53,481 bases of DNA from Candidatus Pseudelusimicrobium marinum (GCA_018656005.1 JABHZW010000020.1:1-53481); one strand, 5' to 3'. Counted from the first letter of the stretch, positions 8,124 through 16,362 are shown. Translations and numbers: made by a program. The notes: generated by a model not told the origin, from the letters alone.

Positions 8124-10499
8124 ATGAAAATAGTACATAGTTGGCTTAAAGAATTTATAAAAATAAACTTAACCTGCGACCAGCTTGCAGAAAAACTTAA
8201 TCTACTTGGAATGGAAGTAGAAGGGGTAGAAAAAATCGGTGCTGATTTTTCTGGTGTATATTGTGGGCAAATTTTAAAAATAGAAAAACATCCAAACGCC
8301 GATAAACTTTCACTTGTGACATTAGAAACACGAAAGGGAAAAGCTAAAATTGTTTGTGGTGCTACAAATTTAAAATTAAATAATAAAGTACCTGTCGCCG
8401 AAATTGGTGCAAAATTAACAACAACTAACGGATTAGAAAAAGCCAAAATAAGAGGCATAGAATCTTGTGGTATGATATGCTCTGCCGACGAACTTGGTAT
8501 TGTTAAAGAACGACAAGAAGGTATTGTTGTTTTAGATAAAAATGTAAAAGTTGGTGCAAATGTCAAAAGTTTATATGGCAAAGCAGACTATGTATACGAA
8601 GTAGAAATTCCACCAAACAGACCAGATTTACTTTCGCATCTCGGTGTAGCAAGAGAGCTTGGTGTTTTGCTTAATTTACCTGTAAAAAAACCTGCTATTA
8701 AAAAAATAAAAACTAGTGGTAATGGTTTGGATATTTCAATTTCCGCCAAAGACGGTTGTTATAGATATATGGGTGCAGTTGTTAAAGGTGTTAAAAATGT
8801 GCAGTCGCCAGATTGGCTCAAACAACGATTAACAGCAATCGATATGACTCCAAAAACAGCATTGATTGATATTACAAACTATGTTCTACACGAACTAGGT
8901 AATCCATTACATGCTTTTGATCTAAGAAATATAGATAAAAAAATTAATGTTAGATTTGCCAAAACCAATGAAAAATTGAAAACATTAGATGGCGAAATTT
9001 TAAAATTAAACAAAAATAGTTTGCTAGTTGCAGATGCTAAAAAACCATTGGTTTTGGCGGGCATTATCGGCGGGGAAAATAGCGGAGTGAAAGAAGATAC
9101 ATTTGATATTTTCTTAGAAGGTGCATTTTTTAATCCGGTAGTTATAAATAAAACTGCAAGAGGTTTTGGTATTTCTACAGATTCTTCCTACCGCTTTGAA
9201 CGAGGGGTGGATTTAGATGGAGTGGAATATGCTTTCAAACGAGCATTAAACCTTATCACAGAAATTTGTGGCGGTAATGTTAGTAAGATAAAAGATGTTT
9301 ACCCTACAAAGCAAAAAAATTCTATCGTAAACTTTAAAACGGAAGATATTAATAATATTTTAGGTTCAAATCTCGGGGATAAACAAATAAAAACCATATT
9401 TAAAAATCTTGGTGAAAGTTTTGGCGGAAATTCCAAAAAATGGAAATTTTTAGCACCAAGCTGGCGAAGAGATTTGAATCATAAATGGGATTTGGCAGAA
9501 GAAGCAGCAAGATTTGCGGGATATGACGAAATAAAAAATTCCACAAATTTGGCACATGTTTCTTACAAAGAACTTTTGAAAGAAGATGTTTTAATAAATA
9601 AAATTACAGAAAAATTAACATCGCTAGGTTTTTATGAATGTAAAAATTTTGATTTTGTATCTTCAAAAGATCTTGCAATCTTTAATCATAAAGAAACAAA
9701 TTCTGTAAAATTAAAAAACCCGCTTAACGAGGATTGGCAATATCTTAGACCAACTTTATTAAATGGTTTAATTAAAAATATCAGTCTAAACCAAAGACAT
9801 GGTAATCTAAATTTAAGTTTATTTGAAGTTGGTAAAACTTACGAACTTAAAAAAGGTTTCCCAAAAGAGACTTGGGTGGTTTCTGGTGCTTTGTGCGGGG
9901 ATATAAACAATAAATTTTTTAATGAAAAAGCCAAAAAAGCAGATTTCTTTTACCTAAAAGGTGCTGTTGAAAATTTAGTTTCTAATTTTGGTAATGTTAA
10001 ATTAGAGCAGAAAAAAGATTTAAACTTTATGCACCCAGAAATTTGTGCAGATATTTTTGTAAATGGTAAAAGCATCGGCTTTTTTGGCAAGCTTCATCCA
10101 TTAATTGCAGATAAATTTGAACTTAAAGATAAAAATATTTGGGTATTTGAACTTGCACTTGAAGAGGGTTTTAAAACTTTAGAAAGTAGCGAAAGAGTGG
10201 TACTTAAACCAATAGGTATTTATCCAGGTTCTTCTAGGGATATTTCACTTATTGTAAATAGTGATGTTAAGTTTACAGACATTGAAAAAGTTATAAATGC
10301 TAACAAAATCATAGAGAATACTAGCTTTAATTTAATAGATTTATACGAGGGCGAAAAGCTTGGTAAAGATAAAAAAAGTATAACAATAAGGTTAAACTTT
10401 TCGCTATCAGATAGGACTTTAAAAGATAGAGAAGTTTCAGACGCGGTAGATAAAATTGTAGATAATTTGAAAACAAAACTATCCGCAACACAGAGGTAA
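8124..10499 (+). CDS. pheT: Phenylalanine--tRNA ligase beta subunit
   Basis: The 791-residue beta subunit recognises and edits tRNA-Phe. Domains in order: the tRNA-binding OB fold at about 39-150 (KIEKHPNADKLSLV, CGMICSADELGI), the B3/B4 editing domain at about 200-370 (IDITNYVLHELGNPLHAFD, SYRFERGVD), B5 at about 400-470, the inactive class II core, and the C-terminal anticodon-binding FDX-ACB domain at about 700-791 (YPGSSRDISLIV, SLSDRTLKDREVSDAVD). It lies 1 nt after pheS and 3 nt before the next gene. Confidence 0.97.
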   Translation: MKIVHSWLKEFIKINLTCDQLAEKLNLLGMEVEGVEKIGADFSGVYCGQILKIEKHPNADKLSLVTLETRKGKAKIVCGATNLKLNNKVPVAEIGAKLTTTNGLEKAKIRGIESCGMICSADELGIVKERQEGIVVLDKNVKVGANVKSLYGKADYVYEVEIPPNRPDLLSHLGVARELGVLLNLPVKKPAIKKIKTSGNGLDISISAKDGCYRYMGAVVKGVKNVQSPDWLKQRLTAIDMTPKTALIDITNYVLHELGNPLHAFDLRNIDKKINVRFAKTNEKLKTLDGEILKLNKNSLLVADAKKPLVLAGIIGGENSGVKEDTFDIFLEGAFFNPVVINKTARGFGISTDSSYRFERGVDLDGVEYAFKRALNLITEICGGNVSKIKDVYPTKQKNSIVNFKTEDINNILGSNLGDKQIKTIFKNLGESFGGNSKKWKFLAPSWRRDLNHKWDLAEEAARFAGYDEIKNSTNLAHVSYKELLKEDVLINKITEKLTSLGFYECKNFDFVSSKDLAIFNHKETNSVKLKNPLNEDWQYLRPTLLNGLIKNISLNQRHGNLNLSLFEVGKTYELKKGFPKETWVVSGALCGDINNKFFNEKAKKADFFYLKGAVENLVSNFGNVKLEQKKDLNFMHPEICADIFVNGKSIGFFGKLHPLIADKFELKDKNIWVFELALEEGFKTLESSERVVLKPIGIYPGSSRDISLIVNSDVKFTDIEKVINANKIIENTSFNLIDLYEGEKLGKDKKSITIRLNFSLSDRTLKDREVSDAVDKIVDNLKTKLSATQR

Positions 10500-10502
10500 A
10501 AA

Positions 10503-10757
10503 GTGCAGGAAAAAATAAAGCATCTAGAACTACTTGTAAACGCTACACTTGAACGATTGGAAAAATCGTACAAAGAAACCTCTTCGTTAAAAAATCGTGT
10601 TAAATATTTGGAATCATCAATTGCGAAACTTTCTAAAGCGAATATGGAAATTAAAGAACTTAAAGAATGGAAAAAAGATACCAAGCTAAAACTAAAAAAA
10701 GTTTTTACTAAAGTTAATAGAGAGTTGGAAAAATCTCAGAAAAATAAATTATTGTAA
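10503..10757 (+). CDS. Small coiled-coil protein, unknown
   Basis: 84 residues with a GTG start 3 nt after the pheT stop. Almost the whole chain is predicted coiled coil (heptads in KHLELLVNATLERLEK and NRVKYLESSIAKL), with a lysine-rich end. It lies between pheT and a ZapA-like gene; a small coiled-coil partner of the division ring, like ZapB, is possible by context and shape, but there is no sequence motif to prove it. Confidence 0.65.
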   Translation: MQEKIKHLELLVNATLERLEKSYKETSSLKNRVKYLESSIAKLSKANMEIKELKEWKKDTKLKLKKVFTKVNRELEKSQKNKLL

Positions 10758-10765
10758 GGTGACAA

Positions 10766-10828
10766 AAAAGCATTAACGAAATTAGTGTTATGTAGTGTGC
10801 TTAAACAAAAAAGGAGTGTCCTTGACAC
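10766..10828 (+). promoter_or_regulatory. Conserved leader of zapA with hairpin between Shine-Dalgarno and ATG
   Basis: AAAAGC (10766-10771), a 17-nt spacer, TATGTA (10789-10794), then a TAAACAAAAAAGGA ribosome-binding region. The hairpin GTGTC-CTT-GACAC (10816-10828) fills the space between GGA and the ATG. Unfolded, the spacing is too long; folded, the GGA lies next to ATG. The same design precedes atpB and atpG. Confidence 0.6.
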
Positions 10829-11119
10829 ATGGGTAAGGGTATAAGTGTAGAAATAAAAAAAATTAAATTAGATAATGTCCCCTTAAAGGACATCACACCC
10901 CTTGAAGCCCGAACCATAGCTCAGGAAGTAGAAGCTAAAATGAAACAGCTTCAAGACGAAAAAGGTGTCATTAACACTCTTAATCAAGCATTACTTGTCG
11001 CTTTAGAATATGCTGCAATGTCTTATTCCAAAGAACAAAACGAAGGCGGACAGAAACGAGATGAAGAACAAAGGGTTAACGAATTAATTCATAAAATAAA
11101 AACTAGATTGGATATATAA
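10829..11119 (+). CDS. zapA: ZapA-like cell division protein
   Basis: 96 residues. The N-terminal part (about 1-45) resembles the ZapA head and the region ARTIAQEVEAKMKQLQDEK begins the long helix that forms the ZapA dimer and tetramer; the C-terminal half is coiled coil. ZapA proteins bundle FtsZ at the division ring. Placement after pheST is common for zapA in several phyla. A terminator follows at once. The family is divergent and short on invariant residues, so the call rests on shape, size and context. Confidence 0.7.
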   Translation: MGKGISVEIKKIKLDNVPLKDITPLEARTIAQEVEAKMKQLQDEKGVINTLNQALLVALEYAAMSYSKEQNEGGQKRDEEQRVNELIHKIKTRLDI

Positions 11120-11157
11120 AAAAAGCCCCACTCTTTATAGAGTGGGGCTTTTTTTAT
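11120..11157 (+). terminator. Terminator after zapA
   Basis: Arms AAAAAGCCCCACTCT and AGAGTGGGGCTTTTT, followed by T residues. It ends the pheST-zapA operon; read backwards it also lies after the convergent gene 11170-11703. Confidence 0.9.
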
Positions 11158-11169
11158 TGTTATAAATTT

Positions 11170-11703
11170 TTACTTAAATTCATCTTTATGTTTTTCTAGA
11201 TAATCTTCTTTATCTTCAATAACTTCTTGCTTTTCTCCTTTTTTCAAGCTCGCATATTTTATTATTGTAGCGATAGAACAAATATTACACCAAGATCTAG
11301 GTTTAAACAATATTCCGATTAATGCAGCTATGATTGTTGTAAATGTTATAAGTGTTAAAAATACTCTACTCACAGCAACCCAATTTCCCCAGTTTATTAT
11401 GACATTATAGATAAGAACCGAAGAAATGAAGAACATTATCAGAAATTGGAGTGTAGTATTTTTTAATGATTCTGGGTATGGTTTTCTTCTGCTTATTTTT
11501 ATTAATAAATAATCTGCTAATTGACCTCGTGGACAAATCCAATTACACCATAATCTTCCTTTGAAAAATGCGATAATTACTCCGACTAAAATACAGTAAG
11601 CAAAAAATAGAGCTATGGTGTCGATGAACCAAGCGGCTATTAGCAATACTAAATAAGACATTGCTATAAAAACACCAAGTCCTTTTATTACGCTAGTTTT
11701 CAT
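11170..11703 (-). CDS. NapH/polyferredoxin-like membrane protein
   Basis: 177 residues with about four membrane helices (SYLVLLIAAWFIDTIALFF, AYCILVGVIIAFF, FLIMFFISSVLIYNVII, FLTLITFTTIIAALIGILF). Two short cysteine motifs face the cytoplasmic ends: CNWICPRGQ and CNICS. This is the pattern of the 4Fe-4S membrane proteins of the NapH/CcoG (RdxA) group, but the full ferredoxin domain is missing, so it may bind one cluster or act as a scaffold or copper- or electron-handling protein. AAGGGGATTTGAT gives a good ribosome-binding site. A basic and acidic tail (KEDYLEKHKDEFK) ends it. Confidence 0.65.
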   Translation of the reverse strand: MKTSVIKGLGVFIAMSYLVLLIAAWFIDTIALFFAYCILVGVIIAFFKGRLWCNWICPRGQLADYLLIKISRRKPYPESLKNTTLQFLIMFFISSVLIYNVIINWGNWVAVSRVFLTLITFTTIIAALIGILFKPRSWCNICSIATIIKYASLKKGEKQEVIEDKEDYLEKHKDEFK

Positions 11704-11844
11704 ATCAAATCCCCTTTTGCTTTTAATATGAGATTAGTATATCATTTTTTTCCTGAACATGCTTAATGCTTATAAGTACGACTAATAGACTAAATTTCAA
11801 GTATCTGTTATTGGCTAAAAATACGGCTTGTTATCACTTTATCA

Positions 11845-11915
11845 AGCGGGCGATGGGAATCGAACCCACGTCTCAACCTTGGCAAGGTCGTGTGCTACCA
11901 TTGTACCACGCCCGC
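11845..11915 (-). tRNA. tRNA-Gly (GCC)
   Basis: The minus strand folds as a cloverleaf: acceptor GCGGGCG pairs with CGCCCGC, D-arm with AATGGTAG, anticodon arm CGACC-TTGCCAA-GGTTG with anticodon GCC, and T-arm with GTTCGATTC. The CCA end is not encoded. It lies alone between two minus-strand protein genes. Confidence 0.95.
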
Positions 11916-11980
11916 ATATAGAAATCAATCTACATATACATTATATCAAATTTTCAAATTATTCAAAAATGTGAAAAACA

Positions 11981-12739
11981 CTAATCTAAAATTTGTTTGG
12001 AAATTTTTTCTAAAGATTCTTTTTGCTTAAATTCTTTCCTAATATATGGATTTTTAGCTAGCTGGCTAAGATGAGGGTTAGCATCTATTATCTTTTTACT
12101 GGTTTTTGGTCTTGCAATATAATATTTTACAGCGGAGGTTCTAAGTGTATAATCTGTTAACCTGCTTTTGCTGATTGCAGATATCACCCTTTCGCTTTCT
12201 AGTGCTTTTTTAACAACTATGTTGTTAAAAAAGCTATTCATAAATTTTTGGTTATCTATTAAAGCTTTAAGTGCTTTGTGGTCATTTAGAATTGTGGATA
12301 CCGAAGGTCTTTTTAAGAAATTTAAAGTTACTGTTTTATTGTTAAAAATTAGGTTTATAACAAGTGGGTCTTCCAAATTTAGCGAAACTACACTTAAAAG
12401 AGCGCCAGGGGTTAAACCTATATTTGCAAGATCGTCTTTTTTTAAAGATTTTAAACTTTCCTGTGTTACAGCAGGTATTTCCACCCCGATATTTCTATAT
12501 TTTACGGTTTGTTTACCTTCTGCAAGTAAGTCGTAGGGATTTTTCATAATTTGGGTTTTATCAAGCTCGTATTCTTCTGTTTGAAAATCCTTCCCGCTTA
12601 TTCCGTAAGATCCTATTGTTGTAGAACTAGCTTTTCTTATAAGTTTTGCCACAGGATATATTAAAAGTACTGCTAGAAAAATAACTAACATCACTATTGG
12701 GAAAGTTTTGGTGCTTAAAAAGTTTTTAAATTTTTTCAT
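11981..12739 (-). CDS. Anchored unknown protein
   Basis: 252 residues from ATG 12739; an in-frame ATG at 12757 is less likely, because a TAAAAT box (12748-12753) lies 8 nt before 12739. Residues 1-35 form a membrane anchor (FPIVMLVIFLAVLLIYPVAKL), the rest is soluble and probably outside the inner membrane. Features are NIGLTPGALLSVVSL near the middle and a basic, helical C-terminus. No family recognised. It is divergent from the thioesterase gene with only a 43-bp gap. Confidence 0.6.
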   Translation of the reverse strand: MKKFKNFLSTKTFPIVMLVIFLAVLLIYPVAKLIRKASSTTIGSYGISGKDFQTEEYELDKTQIMKNPYDLLAEGKQTVKYRNIGVEIPAVTQESLKSLKKDDLANIGLTPGALLSVVSLNLEDPLVINLIFNNKTVTLNFLKRPSVSTILNDHKALKALIDNQKFMNSFFNNIVVKKALESERVISAISKSRLTDYTLRTSAVKYYIARPKTSKKIIDANPHLSQLAKNPYIRKEFKQKESLEKISKQILD

Positions 12740-12782
12740 ATGGCTATATTTTAACATATAATATGTGTATAGGAGAATAAAT

Positions 12783-13178
12783 ATGATTAAGAAAAAGATT
12801 TACTATTACGATACAGATGCACAAGGCATAGTTAACAACGGTAGCTATCTAGATTATATGGAAGAAGCTCGTACAGAATATATAGAAAAAGAGTGTGAGA
12901 TAAACTTCCAAAAGCTTCAATATGAACAAAATGTTTTATTTGTTGTTTATAAACACGAAATAGAATATAAATATCCTGCTCGGTTTGGTGAAACTTTAAA
13001 TATAGAATGTTCTATTTTGGATATTTCTGATATTAAAATAGAAGTTGAATATAAATTTACTAATCAAGAAGACAAACTAACCACGAAAGCTAAAACAGTA
13101 CTTGTTTGTGTAAATAAAGAGGGTAGCCCTATTATGATACCGGGTGATGTTAAAGACAAGCTTTCAAAACAGATATAA
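12783..13178 (+). CDS. Acyl-CoA thioesterase, hotdog fold (YbgC/FadM type)
   Basis: 131 residues from ATG 12783, which follows the ribosome-binding site TAGGAGAATAA; an upstream ATG at 12765 has none. The motif YYDTDAQGIVNNGSYLDYME is the active-site helix region of 4-hydroxybenzoyl-CoA thioesterase-like hotdog enzymes, with the catalytic Asp in TDAQG. It would hydrolyse acyl-CoA or acyl-ACP thioesters in the cytoplasm; the substrate cannot be read from sequence. The 3' end overlaps the convergent synthase gene by 29 bp. Confidence 0.85.
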   Translation: MIKKKIYYYDTDAQGIVNNGSYLDYMEEARTEYIEKECEINFQKLQYEQNVLFVVYKHEIEYKYPARFGETLNIECSILDISDIKIEVEYKFTNQEDKLTTKAKTVLVCVNKEGSPIMIPGDVKDKLSKQI

Positions 13179-13950
13179 ATTTTTCAAAAGAGGTTAATTT
13201 TATTTTATTGTTAAAAGTGTTGAAGTTTTGTTTTTTAATTTTAAAAAGTAATTTTCTATATACAGAAAGCATAATTTGTGCTGGAAACATTTTTAGTTTA
13301 TCTTCTTTAGGCAAACTTTGAAGTGCTGCCTGATAATAAAATTCCGACAATGTGAAATAACAATTTAGAAGTTTGTTTATTTTATCTGAATTTTTTAAAA
13401 ATAAAATTTCATTTTCTGTTGTTCCAAATCTCTCAAGATCTTCTTTTGGTATATATATTCTGTTGATTTTAGCATCTTCCCAAAAATCTCTGACGATATT
13501 TGTTAGCTGAACAGCATAACCAAGTTTTATTGCATATTTTTTTGTTTCTTCGTTTTTGTATCCAAAAATATCTATGCAAATTAAACCAACAGAACAAGCA
13601 ACACCAAACATATATTCTTTTAAGCTTTCAAAATTTTTGTATCTTACAAGTTCCAAATCTTTGGAAACTCCACCGATAATATTTAAAAAGTTTTCTTGTT
13701 TTAGATGGAAATTATCTATCGCTTCTTTTAATTCTGCGGGAAGTTTGCTTGGCTGAGTATTGTAAAGGCTTTCAAGCTCTGTTTTAAGCTCTAGCAATTT
13801 TTTTTGAGGTGTTTTTATATTTTCGTCTACAATATCATCTGCATATCTGGCAAAATCGTATACGGCTGATAGGGCGCGCTTTTTTCTTTTTCCTAAAAAG
13901 AAAAAAGCTACCTTAAAACTAGACTTGGAAAACGAATTTGATTTGTACAT
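13150..13950 (-). CDS. Squalene/phytoene synthase family protein
   Basis: 266 residues with both aspartate-rich motifs of trans-prenyl head-to-head synthases: DFARYADDIVDE (about 30-41) and QLTNIVRDFWEDA (about 155-167). The family joins two prenyl diphosphates to squalene, phytoene or dehydrosqualene, the first step to hopanoids or carotenoids. No other pathway gene is in the window. The part coding FFFLGKRKKRA is a perfect 14-bp inverted repeat with a 3-nt loop (13878-13908). Divergent from the QueG-like gene with a 27-bp gap; a TAAAAT box (13960-13965) is 9 nt before ATG. Confidence 0.85.
   Translation of the reverse strand: MYKSNSFSKSSFKVAFFFLGKRKKRALSAVYDFARYADDIVDENIKTPQKKLLELKTELESLYNTQPSKLPAELKEAIDNFHLKQENFLNIIGGVSKDLELVRYKNFESLKEYMFGVACSVGLICIDIFGYKNEETKKYAIKLGYAVQLTNIVRDFWEDAKINRIYIPKEDLERFGTTENEILFLKNSDKINKLLNCYFTLSEFYYQAALQSLPKEDKLKMFPAQIMLSVYRKLLFKIKKQNFNTFNNKIKLTSFEKFISVLKACL
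13878..13908. repeat. 14-bp perfect inverted repeat inside synthase gene
   Basis: Arms GCTTTTTTCTTTTT and AAAAAGAAAAAAGC, loop CCT. It falls near the 5' end of the coding region and has the same 3-nt-loop construction as the intergenic mini-hairpins. Confidence 0.7.
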
Positions 13951-13977
13951 CTTGTAAAAATTTTACAAAATATAACT

Positions 13978-14847
13978 ATGATTAAACAAATATTAAAAAA
14001 ATATAGCGACTATTTTGCAATAATGCCTGCCTCTGTACTTAGTAAAGAGAGGGGGTTTTTACAAAATAAAATAGCAAAAGGTATACCACAACATATGAGC
14101 TATCTTGAAAGAAATCCGAATATGAGGGTGGATATTAAGCAGTGGTTTCCACAAACAAAAAGCATCATTTTAATTTTATTTCCATATTGGAATTCAAAAA
14201 TGTCAGAACAAAAAACAATAATGAGTAAAAAGAGTTGGCTAAAGTTACGACAACTTCGTGGTAATAAAAAACCGCCCGTAATTAGTGACGAACATTTGGA
14301 TAATTTAAAAGATGTAAAACTTGCAAGATATACTTTGAGTAGGGATTACCACGAAGTTGTCGGTAATATTTTAAAAGAGATACTTTTAAAATTAAAAGAG
14401 AGTTCGTCAATGCTTGAAGGTAAAATTTTTGTGGATAGTTCGCCCGTTATGGAAAAGGCATTATCGCAAAAAGCTGGGCTTGGAAATATTGGTAAAAATA
14501 TGATTTTAATTAATAAGGAAATTGGCTCTTATTTTTTTATAGGTGGCATAGCAGTTTCCGAGGATTTGGGTGAATATTTAAGCACACAAAAATCGCCTCA
14601 AAACTTATGCGATATTTGTGATGATAAGTGTATAAAAGCCTGCCCTAATAATGCCTTGTCTGATAATGGTTTAGATTATGAAAAATGTTTTTCTTGTTGG
14701 AACACTCAAACAAAAACAAGCATACCAAAAGATGTGGAAAAAAAGATGACTAATTTAGTTGAAGGTTGTGATATTTGCCAACAGGTATGTCCGTACAATC
14801 AGAAAACAGAATGTAAAATTTTAGAAGGTTTGAAACCAATGTGCTAG
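13978..14847 (+). CDS. Epoxyqueuosine reductase-like iron-sulfur protein
   Basis: 289 residues resembling QueG, the cobalamin-dependent enzyme for the last step of queuosine synthesis in tRNA. The central part has SSPVMEKALSQKAGLGNIGK, like the QueG active-site region, and the C-terminal half carries two 4Fe-4S motifs: CDICDDKCIKACP with CFSC, and CDICQQVCPYN. QueG proteins are often longer, with C-terminal HEAT repeats that are absent here; a related reductase is possible. The stop codon lies inside the mini-hairpin GTGCT-AGG-AGCAC (14841-14853). Confidence 0.75.
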   Translation: MIKQILKKYSDYFAIMPASVLSKERGFLQNKIAKGIPQHMSYLERNPNMRVDIKQWFPQTKSIILILFPYWNSKMSEQKTIMSKKSWLKLRQLRGNKKPPVISDEHLDNLKDVKLARYTLSRDYHEVVGNILKEILLKLKESSSMLEGKIFVDSSPVMEKALSQKAGLGNIGKNMILINKEIGSYFFIGGIAVSEDLGEYLSTQKSPQNLCDICDDKCIKACPNNALSDNGLDYEKCFSCWNTQTKTSIPKDVEKKMTNLVEGCDICQQVCPYNQKTECKILEGLKPMC

Positions 14848-14853
14848 GAGCAC
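14841..14853. repeat. Mini-hairpin containing the stop codon
   Basis: GTGCT-AGG-AGCAC; the TAG stop of the QueG-like gene is within the stem and loop. The rest of the gap 14854-15182 holds an AT-rich stretch, the inverted repeat at 14980-15028 and an orphan leader motif at 15121-15184. I see no gene in it. Confidence 0.6.
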
Positions 14854-14979
14854 TCCCTCTTTTTAGCCATAACAATTTTTAGCACTTCCTTTTTTTAACC
14901 ACAACAAATTTATCCTAACCCTTAAATTTTTCACCACCCAAAATTTTTACTACCTAAAATTTTTATTGCCTCCCCACCT

Positions 14980-15028
14980 GTTAGGGTAATTTAAAATTTA
15001 GCAAAGTGGGTAAGTAAATTACCCTAAC
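14980..15028. repeat. 14-bp perfect inverted repeat in intergenic gap
   Basis: GTTAGGGTAATTTA at 14980-14993 and its exact complement at 15015-15028, with a 21-nt spacer. No T-run follows, so it is not a usual terminator. Confidence 0.65.
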
Positions 15029-15120
15029 AATATTTTATGAAATTAAAAATTTTAAGTAAATAATTGTTTTGTATTATGGTTTGAAAAGACTTGTAGCCAA
15101 TGTTTAAAATAAGTTCTTTA

Positions 15121-15184
15121 TAAAGTAGTAACAAGATTTGTGTTATGTAGTGTGCTTAAACAAAAAAGGAATGCCCTTGGCATT
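15121..15184 (+). repeat. Orphan copy of the promoter/leader motif with hairpin
   Basis: TAAAGT, 17-nt spacer, TATGTA (15144-15149), then the segment through AAACAAAAAAGGA that is identical to the zapA leader, then hairpin AATGCC-CTT-GGCATT (15170-15184). No plus-strand gene follows; the hairpin instead overlaps the TAA stop of the minus-strand receiver gene. A 34-codon frame starting at 15171 is antisense to that gene and probably not real. Confidence 0.6.
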
Positions 15185-15551
15185 AAGCTGTTGGAAGAAC
15201 TTTTTCTACAGCATCAACAAGAGTTTGTTGTTTAAATGGTTTGGAAACAACCCCTCTAACTTGCTGGCTATCTGAAAAAAGGGTGTTTGCATCTTTTAAA
15301 GAAGAGATTATTATTACGGGGATACTTGCCAAGTCTCTAATAGACAACATTTGTTTTGCCAATGTTTTGCCATCTATACCAGGAAGCATAATATCCATAA
15401 GAACAAGGTCTGGCTTAAAATCTTGCATTTTGGCAATTGCATCTCTGCCGTTTTCACAATAATCTATCTCATAGCCTTTTTGCGATAGAATAGCAGTGAT
15501 AAGTTTTATTATCTGAAACTCGTCTTCTACTATTAATATTTTTTTAGTCAT
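15183..15551 (-). CDS. Single-domain response regulator (receiver)
   Basis: 122 residues from ATG 15551, which follows TTTAGGAAA; the frame extends to 15569 without a better start. This is a lone CheY-like receiver domain: acidic pair in VEDE, phosphoacceptor Asp in LVLMDIMLPGIDG, Ser in VIIISS, Lys in VSKPF. There is no output domain and no kinase nearby, so partner and target are unknown. The stop codon overlaps a mini-hairpin. Confidence 0.9.
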   Translation of the reverse strand: MTKKILIVEDEFQIIKLITAILSQKGYEIDYCENGRDAIAKMQDFKPDLVLMDIMLPGIDGKTLAKQMLSIRDLASIPVIIISSLKDANTLFSDSQQVRGVVSKPFKQQTLVDAVEKVLPTA

Positions 15552-15602
15552 TTTCCTAAAAGCCCCCATAGTGCTTACTAATATTTAATACAATATACTC
15601 AT

Positions 15603-16337
15603 ATGAATAAGCAACAGTTTAAAGCTAAAGTGTTTAGCTCTATAGTTAAATTCTACAAATTTAATAACCTCTTGGGCAAAGGGGATTTTGTGCTTGTAGG
15701 GGTTTCTGCAGGGGCAGATTCCGTTTGCTTGCTACATTTTCTATCTGTAATAGCTAAAAAGGACAATTTTGAAATAGCCGTGGTTCACGTGAACCACGGC
15801 ATTAGAAAAGCAGCAGTAAAAGATAAGCAGCTCGTACAAAAGTTATGTAAACAGCTTGGGCTAAAGTTTTACACAAAAAAGGTAGATGCTAAAAAATATG
15901 CCAAAACAAAGGGTTTAAGTTTGGAACATTCTGCAAGAAACCTTCGGTATGATGTATTTTTACAATTTGCAAAAAAACATAAAGCAAATAAAATCGCACT
16001 TGCTCATCATTTGGACGATCATATTGAAACTATCTTTTTAAACATTTTGCGAGGCACAAAAGCGAAAGGTTTTTTAGGTATTCCTGTTAAAAGAAAATTA
16101 ACAAGCAAGATAGAAATTGTACGACCATTTTTAGCAATTGGTAAAAAAGAAGTTTTAGATTATGCCAAACATAATGATTTAAAATTTTTAGACGACGAAA
16201 CCAATGCAGACGATAAATTTAGAAGAAACTGGCTTAGAAATACAGTTATTCCAATGTTAGAAAAAAAGCAACCACAAATAAAAAAACATCTTCAGTTAAT
16301 GTCTTCAGATTTGCAAAAATTTATAAAAATTAAATAA
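15603..16337 (+). CDS. tilS: tRNA(Ile)-lysidine synthase, short form
   Basis: Modifies C34 of tRNA-Ile2 to lysidine with ATP and lysine. 244 residues, covering the N-type ATP pyrophosphatase domain only; the C-terminal domains of longer TilS are missing. The P-loop reads VSAGADSVCLLHFL, with Ala in place of the usual first Gly (SGGxDS). The conserved VVHVNHGIR and HHLDDHIETIFLNILRG motifs are present. The codons for VVHVNHG form a 24-bp perfect palindrome (15777-15800). A TACAAT box (15589-15594) is 8 nt before ATG. The stop is within a 12-bp tandem repeat. Confidence 0.9.
   Translation: MNKQQFKAKVFSSIVKFYKFNNLLGKGDFVLVGVSAGADSVCLLHFLSVIAKKDNFEIAVVHVNHGIRKAAVKDKQLVQKLCKQLGLKFYTKKVDAKKYAKTKGLSLEHSARNLRYDVFLQFAKKHKANKIALAHHLDDHIETIFLNILRGTKAKGFLGIPVKRKLTSKIEIVRPFLAIGKKEVLDYAKHNDLKFLDDETNADDKFRRNWLRNTVIPMLEKKQPQIKKHLQLMSSDLQKFIKIK
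15777..15800. repeat. 24-bp perfect palindrome inside tilS
   Basis: Each half is GCCGTGGTTCAC or its complement, with no loop base. It encodes the conserved VxHVNHG motif. Confidence 0.8.
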
Positions 16338-16362
16338 GAAATTAAATAAGAAATTAAATAAG
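16327..16362. repeat. Three tandem 12-bp repeats
   Basis: AAATTAAATAAG three times without mismatch, covering the tilS stop and the end of the convergent nnrE. Confidence 0.85.

Noticed and set aside
14848-15120. Hidden RNA gene in the AT-rich gap
   Set aside because: Only one inverted repeat is visible; no tRNA, 4.5S, 6S or RNase P-like core was recognised.
15171-15275. 34-codon small ORF after an orphan ribosome-binding region
   Set aside because: Antisense to the receiver gene, and its start is in a hairpin arm; no other support.
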